Shown here piece by piece: positions 59,057 through 64,000 of a stretch of DNA of 64,000 nucleotides. Location: contig JAJHTX010000011.1 in the NCBI GenBank assembly GCA_032164295.1, positions 1-64,000 on the forward strand. The letters are read 5' to 3'. The translations under genes were made by a program, and so were the position numbers. This DNA is from Inonotus obliquus. Taxonomy: Eukaryota; Basidiomycota; Agaricomycetes; Hymenochaetales; Hymenochaetaceae. The notes beneath the pieces were generated by a model, which made no database searches, was not told the origin of the DNA, and saw only the letters and a list, made by a program, of their open reading frames with translations. Numbering within the stretch: the stretch's first letter is position 1; each line of letters begins with the position of its first letter.

Positions 59057-61726
59057 ATGTCCGTAGTGCGCCCTTGTAAGAGGCGCGCATCGCCTGCTCC
59101 CGACTCCGTCGATCCGGCCTCAAATCATTGTGAGTTCCCGTCTCGCAATTTTCTTGCCTCCAATCTAGCGGTTGATTCTAACTCTCCTTCAGCCTTCCAA
59201 TTCACGTTTGCATCCTCGCCTACCGTTCCGCCCAATCTTCCACCCACACACTCTACTCGGGGGTCTGGCTGGATAAGTTTTGCGCCAAACGTGACTCCTG
59301 GTACCTTCACTGCGCCCCCTCCGGACGATGCTCTTCTGGATGGCGAATTAACCCATCCCACCTTATTCCCTGATGCGGGTAAGATTAAGGTGGTGTCACC
59401 AAACCCATCGGCAGCCAAGCGTCGGCGGAAAACCACCCCTGCATCCAACCGGGCCACGCTCGCCTCATCCAAGCCGATTGGCAAGAAGCAACACAAATCC
59501 GGCTCCTCAAAACCGTCTACACCAGCTCCAGAGTCGAAGTCCCCTCTGATACCAAATAGCACGGATGCGCCAGCGCATATACCTCGACCGCCGAATGCAT
59601 TCATTCTCTTCCGATCCTCCTTTATCCGGTCCCAACATGTCAGTGCAGAGACGGAGGGTAACCACGGGACGCTTTCCAAGATTGTCGGGATGCTTTGGCA
59701 TTCGTTATCTTATGAGGAGCGTCAGGTCTGGCAGGCGAAGGCGCGGAGAGCGTATGCAGAGCACAAGAGGATGTATCCTGGTTATTCGTTCCGGCCCTCG
59801 AAGGATAAAGCTTCGTCGAACACCAAATCTGAACGTGAAGGCACACCTACTCCTGATGCACCTGCGAAACGTAAGACTCGTACTGTCGGGCCTCGAGACA
59901 TGGAGCGCTGTGAACACATAGCCGCTCTTCTTGCGCGAGGCCTCAAGGGCTCCGAACTCGATGCTGCGGTGAAAGAATTCGATGCTGCGCGAGCACCACA
60001 GACGTTTACTCCGCGTTTTGAGGCACCGCTCACTGCACAGACGTATGCCGCGACAGCGAAGGATAAGGACGTGAAGGAGGATCTTGTTAAGAAGGAGGTT
60101 GATGATGACATGAGGTCGACCGAAGTTAGGGAGGAAAGGACTGAACAGGTTATGGGGAACATAAACGGGCGGATGTCTGAGCCGGTTCGACAGGATGCCA
60201 CTCAAAACCATCCTCCGAGTATCCCTCAGCTTCAACCGAGACGTGTAAGGCGATCAAGTTCAGCACCACTCCTCGATGCAGGCTTCCCTATATCCGCCCC
60301 TGCCCCTCAATATCCGGCATCAACCCACGCTCATTTCTTCCAATCGGAGATTCCGCCCAATTGCAACCACCAGCGACACGACGACGAATTTAGATTCGGC
60401 CACGGACAGGGCAACCAGCAGACTCTTGTAGGATCGTTTGGGTCTTCGCAAGCATACCAACACGCAACACTTGCTTACGAAGGAACGGAATTGCGCAAGC
60501 GCAGCGCAACGTCCTCCCCTCATCTCCGTCGTCCCTCGTACTCTTTCTCGCACTCTCAGCCCTTTGTACATACCTCCGCAGCGTACTCCCACCAACCGGA
60601 GCCACAGCCATTAATGCACGCATACAGTGTAGTGCATCCCCACTTGCAACGGATGCACGCCCAGGCCCAATCCCAGATGAGGACCGATGGACTTTGTTTG
60701 GGCCTTGAATTTAATCAAGGAAGTGGAGGGCTGTCGAGGGAATCAACGTTGACGGACATAACTGAGAATAGCGGCAGTGTGACGGGTGGCGACGGATTCT
60801 GGAATGAGTCTGTAGTGAGTTCCCACACTCTGGCAAATACTAACTATCTGTACTCACCGTCTGGCAAGGATTTCGGCAATTTTTCTTTCTCAGGAAGACA
60901 GGAGCCGCAAGCGCCCGTCTCAGTACATACTACCTCACATCCCGGTCCGTTCGATGCTTTGTCTACCGCACCGTCGAGTACAACTGTGGATGAGCTCGAT
61001 TACAATTATGCGGACATGCCCAGACTTGTTGACGCACCAATATACCAAAACTTCTACCAGGCGCCTACTCGCCCGCAGCACCCTCATTTGGAGATCCAGA
61101 CGTCATGGGCTTCGGAAGAATTCTCGTTTGAGCAGCCACCGGCGAGTGCCGCGACTGGACCGCCCTCTTCGGCTCTGGATGTGGAAAGTGTCCCCCCGAG
61201 CGCTGTGGATGGATCGTTCGACTTCCCTCCTCCAAGTAGCGCCATGAACCTCGAGCGAAGTTACATCGATTATCCTGCGCACTCTCAGCAGTCAGCAATG
61301 GCCGTGTCGGTACCAACGCCGTGCAGTCCTGCTTCCCAATGTGGGAGTGCTGCACCGAGCTCTGCTGGCGCGCGAACACCGATTGACGATGCCTATTCTG
61401 CATGGGATCAAGGGTCAGCGACTTCCACAGCCACAGCTGCAGCATCACCGGTGGCCACTTACGATGGATGCGGCATGGCAAGTACTAACGACCATGCGGT
61501 AGCTCAAGAGCACGTAATGGCGCTACGAGCTGGGTTCGAGACGTACCTCGCGCACGCGAAGAAGATTGGTGCATTTGAGAATGGCGCCGCGTTTGAGCAA
61601 TTCGCACGGTTCGTGCAGGATGGAATGGCGAGTGTTACGGGCAATGTTGGTGGACTGAAGGGACTGGGAGGATATGATGGTAGCAGTGTGACGCAGGCTC
61701 AGAACCCGATGGCACACGTTATGTGA
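59057..61726 (+). CDS. HMG-box transcriptional regulator (MATA_HMG/SOX-type)
   Basis: Single long exon of 889 residues from the ATG at 59057 (MSVVRPCKRRASPAPD); the frame stays open further upstream but has no ATG there. The HMG box lies at about residues 174-250: HIPRPPNAFILFRSSFIRSQ, then LSKIVGMLWHSLSYEERQVW and AKARRAYAEHKRMYPGYSF. This is the sequence-specific kind found in fungal mating-type proteins and in Pcc1/Prf1-like regulators. The rest is Ser/Pro/Gln-rich and disordered, with a nuclear-type basic KRRRKTTP near residue 115. In basidiomycetes such genes control mating, dikaryon growth and fruiting; which applies here is inference. A long pyrimidine-rich 3' region follows. Confidence 0.88.
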   Translation: MSVVRPCKRRASPAPDSVDPASNHCEFPSRNFLASNLAVDSNSPSAFQFTFASSPTVPPNLPPTHSTRGSGWISFAPNVTPGTFTAPPPDDALLDGELTHPTLFPDAGKIKVVSPNPSAAKRRRKTTPASNRATLASSKPIGKKQHKSGSSKPSTPAPESKSPLIPNSTDAPAHIPRPPNAFILFRSSFIRSQHVSAETEGNHGTLSKIVGMLWHSLSYEERQVWQAKARRAYAEHKRMYPGYSFRPSKDKASSNTKSEREGTPTPDAPAKRKTRTVGPRDMERCEHIAALLARGLKGSELDAAVKEFDAARAPQTFTPRFEAPLTAQTYAATAKDKDVKEDLVKKEVDDDMRSTEVREERTEQVMGNINGRMSEPVRQDATQNHPPSIPQLQPRRVRRSSSAPLLDAGFPISAPAPQYPASTHAHFFQSEIPPNCNHQRHDDEFRFGHGQGNQQTLVGSFGSSQAYQHATLAYEGTELRKRSATSSPHLRRPSYSFSHSQPFVHTSAAYSHQPEPQPLMHAYSVVHPHLQRMHAQAQSQMRTDGLCLGLEFNQGSGGLSRESTLTDITENSGSVTGGDGFWNESVVSSHTLANTNYLYSPSGKDFGNFSFSGRQEPQAPVSVHTTSHPGPFDALSTAPSSTTVDELDYNYADMPRLVDAPIYQNFYQAPTRPQHPHLEIQTSWASEEFSFEQPPASAATGPPSSALDVESVPPSAVDGSFDFPPPSSAMNLERSYIDYPAHSQQSAMAVSVPTPCSPASQCGSAAPSSAGARTPIDDAYSAWDQGSATSTATAAASPVATYDGCGMASTNDHAVAQEHVMALRAGFETYLAHAKKIGAFENGAAFEQFARFVQDGMASVTGNVGGLKGLGGYDGSSVTQAQNPMAHVM

Positions 61727-63316
61727 CCTCGCCGATCTGTCGATCCATCCCGATTATATTCCTCCGCATATATTCAACATTTTTTATTTAAACCTCTTCA
61801 AAATCTCAACGACTCGAAAATTTGTACAACCTCTGTAACTTCCCCCTCGTCTTTTCTTGGTTAAAGCTGGATTTCTGAGGCGGTTCTTCGACGACCCGTT
61901 TCTCTTCTCTTTGATTTCCTCACCTGCATCGCGGGTTGTTGTGTTTGCTTCTTTTTTTTCGTTGTTGTGCTACAACCTCACCCTCAGCCGCCCCATGCAT
62001 CCATTCATCCATCCTATTTCCTCTCGCCAATTCCATCCAGATCCTCGTTCACCTGATTGCCTCTCCCCTAACGTCCCCTCTTTTTCGTTTAATCCTCTTT
62101 GTTCCGCCGCCCATTGACTACGGGCCCGCGGCAGGCCCGCTCATTGACTCCTCGATGTTTACCTTCATCTTCTCGATTGTCTATTGATTAACTTGCTTCA
62201 CTGATTTATGACTGTAGATATTGGCCTTCAAGAACCCTTTTTTTATATTTTTTTAAAAACTTGTTCTTCTCTCGAGGTGGATTTCCCTTTATCCTTTTCT
62301 TTTTTCTCTTTTTCTCCTTTTTCGGTGACAACTTATCATGGCATTCAACTTATAACATAGCACAAGTAGCTCGACCAGCAATAACACACTTCGTAGGTCT
62401 TATCATTTCTTTCCGCACTCCATACCATACGTACCCACATACTATTCCTCGTGTACAATTTATATTCACGAATGAAGTCATTCGGATGAAATAGAACTCG
62501 ACTTTGGATGGAACTCATCTTGGGCTTGAAGAGGCTTGAAGCGAGCAACTTAACACTTATAACTCTAACTTCCAAGCAAGGGGTAGCATATAATTTCTGG
62601 AGTACTAATGCTAGTTAGTCTTCGATGCATAGCGTAACATTCGTCTTGACTTATACGGAAAGCTGAATGCATTCATATACGATAACACTATCATCATAGG
62701 TAATTATGTACCTAGGTCCCAACAACGATACCTTGAAGAAGGGAATAGCGAAAACAACGTCGTCTTGCCTTGCGTTTTGGAATCAAGCTTTCAGAAGTAT
62801 TCGTTGTACTCCCAGCAATCACCTAAAATAATAAATAATCCCGATAGCCAACGGGCCGTTTCCGCGTCCCGCGATCGGGAAGACATCAATCGAATTTTTC
62901 TATTAAACTTCATTGTATTTCCATTGTATTCCCCCCTCTCTCATTAAGCTTGACCTCAACGTGTACGCATCACGTAGCATCACAACATCATCGGTCCACA
63001 GTCCCAAGACGAGAAGTATAGCAAGGACAGCAAGAATCTCTTCAACTCAACAAGATGAATCTCGATCCTCCGGAACTGAACCTAGCAAAGTACACCATCT
63101 GGATATTCAAAGTACTCACCCTCATTTCATCGTAATTCATTTCCGAGACCTCCGTTCAATGTGAATTAAAGCTGAGGGTCGGATATCTCTGGTTACTTAT
63201 AACCAGGTTTGTATATAACTCCGACTGACGTTATCACAGCAAATTTCCTCTGGTAGGAAGTCCTTCGCTACATACATCACATTAAACATAGATGGCTCAT
63301 AACTCCGGTGCATAGC
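61727..63316. other. 3' region and non-coding sequence
   Basis: The first 600 bp are strongly pyrimidine-rich (TTTTCTTTTTTCTCTTTTTC near 62298) and are probably the 3' untranslated region of the HMG-box gene. From 62500 onward AT-rich sequence without credible frames. Confidence 0.45.
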
Positions 63317-63805
63317 TCAAGATGCAGACTGCGATTCAAGCTGCGTACAAATCCGCAGCACATCCACGTCCAGGCAACCAGAAGAAAACCCATCTGGATA
63401 AGCCGAATTTATTTTGCAGAACGATTCTGGGGTCCGCCTCGTGTCCAGGGAAAGGTCAAAGCCTATTAGGCAATCTGTGCTGAAGTTGTATTTTGTGTAA
63501 CGGTGATATAACGACCCGAAGGGGTAAATACGTTTACATGGACCCATACATGTAATCGGGAGGAAATATTTATTACTAAAATGATTCTCGACTACCCACC
63601 ACATTCTCGGGTTCACCGCGTGTCCAGGCAGACTTGCAACTTCGACTCTCATTTCCTCATACACCGTGCCCCAATGTACCGCGTAAGGTGAAGAGGTGAA
63701 CTGATCAATCAGACGGAAGCAAGGGTTCATCAGATCCAAAAGATGAACACGGGATCTCGCAACCAGGGGGTCGTGCTGGCTTATGTAAGCACCGCTCAAT
63801 TCCAT
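63317..63805 (-). CDS. Orphan 162-codon ORF, uncharacterised
   Basis: An ATG-initiated open frame MELSGAYISQHDPLVARSRV...QLESQSAS. It has an aromatic/Cys-containing middle (MWWVVENHFSNKYFLPITCM) and no signal peptide, transmembrane helix or domain that I recognise. Its length in an otherwise stop-rich region suggests either a short gene or one exon of a gene extending past the window. No function proposed. Confidence 0.3.
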   Translation of the reverse strand: MELSGAYISQHDPLVARSRVHLLDLMNPCFRLIDQFTSSPYAVHWGTVYEEMRVEVASLPGHAVNPRMWWVVENHFSNKYFLPITCMGPCKRIYPFGSLYHRYTKYNFSTDCLIGFDLSLDTRRTPESFCKINSAYPDGFSSGCLDVDVLRICTQLESQSAS

Positions 63806-64000
63806 TATCTCTCAACCTGCCATATCTAGGCGTGCCTCGAGGCGACGAGCAATGCAGCTTTGCACCCTATGTTGTCCTTCACCCCTGCTAAGCGAAAAAC
63901 GATGTCGGCCGACAGCCTTGCTCGACACAGACACACTCACCAGTAATTCCAGGGTATTTTCTTCTACATTCACCTTGACATCGGCTTAACAACGAATGAT

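Overview
The window reads as the left end of a chromosome from a filamentous basidiomycete, most likely an Agaricomycete. It opens directly with C-strand telomeric repeats. The genes are dense in short introns of about 50 to 90 nt, and the families present are typical of that class: Git3-like receptor, DUF6533 membrane proteins, O-methylsterigmatocystin-oxidoreductase-like P450s, GMC oxidoreductase, and an HMG-box regulator with the RPPNAFILFR start. Species cannot be fixed from sequence alone. I recognised no rRNA, tRNA, CRISPR array or virus.

Layout. 1-145 telomeric repeats. 146-2226 AT-rich subtelomere with no gene. 2.2-21 kb is a compact core of housekeeping genes: a GOLPH3/Vps74 protein, an eight-exon GPCR that I re-assembled by splice sites, a DUF6533 membrane protein, a conserved protein possibly of the TAPR1/HAPSTR1 family, a broken P450, an Axl2-like cadherin-fold membrane protein, a membrane-anchored aspartic protease, and nucleosome assembly protein NAP1. 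A foldback MITE with TA target duplication sits 165 bp upstream of NAP1. 21.6-37 kb holds a second broken P450 (heme cysteine replaced), a fungal seven-helix membrane protein, a BAHD/condensation-type acyltransferase, a Chs4/Skt5-like chitin synthase activator with a CaaX box, a secreted GMC oxidoreductase, an F-box protein, and a tiny Gly/His-rich protein with a predicted N-myristoylation start.

37.9-52.1 kb holds a second DUF6533 gene with the same intron positions as the first. It is followed by a 2.85-kb terminal-inverted-repeat element that carries fragments of two host genes (a RAD23 ubiquitin-like domain with an intron, and a leucine-rich-repeat gene), and then by a tandem array of three apparently intact P450 genes. 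52.1-59.0 kb is a 7-kb stretch in which I find no gene. At 59.06-61.73 kb lies a large HMG-box regulator; the rest is non-coding apart from one 162-codon orphan ORF.

The most unusual object is the element at 40058-42903. Its long arms contain AT palindromes plus a G-rich minisatellite and enclose gene fragments in opposite orientations. It looks like a fungal counterpart of plant Pack-type gene-capturing transposons. The genes around it do not form an obvious single pathway. The secretion/polarity genes (Vps74, Axl2, Chs4/Skt5) share a cell-wall and Golgi theme, while the oxidative genes (P450s, GMC, acyltransferase) form accessory metabolism scattered toward the right.
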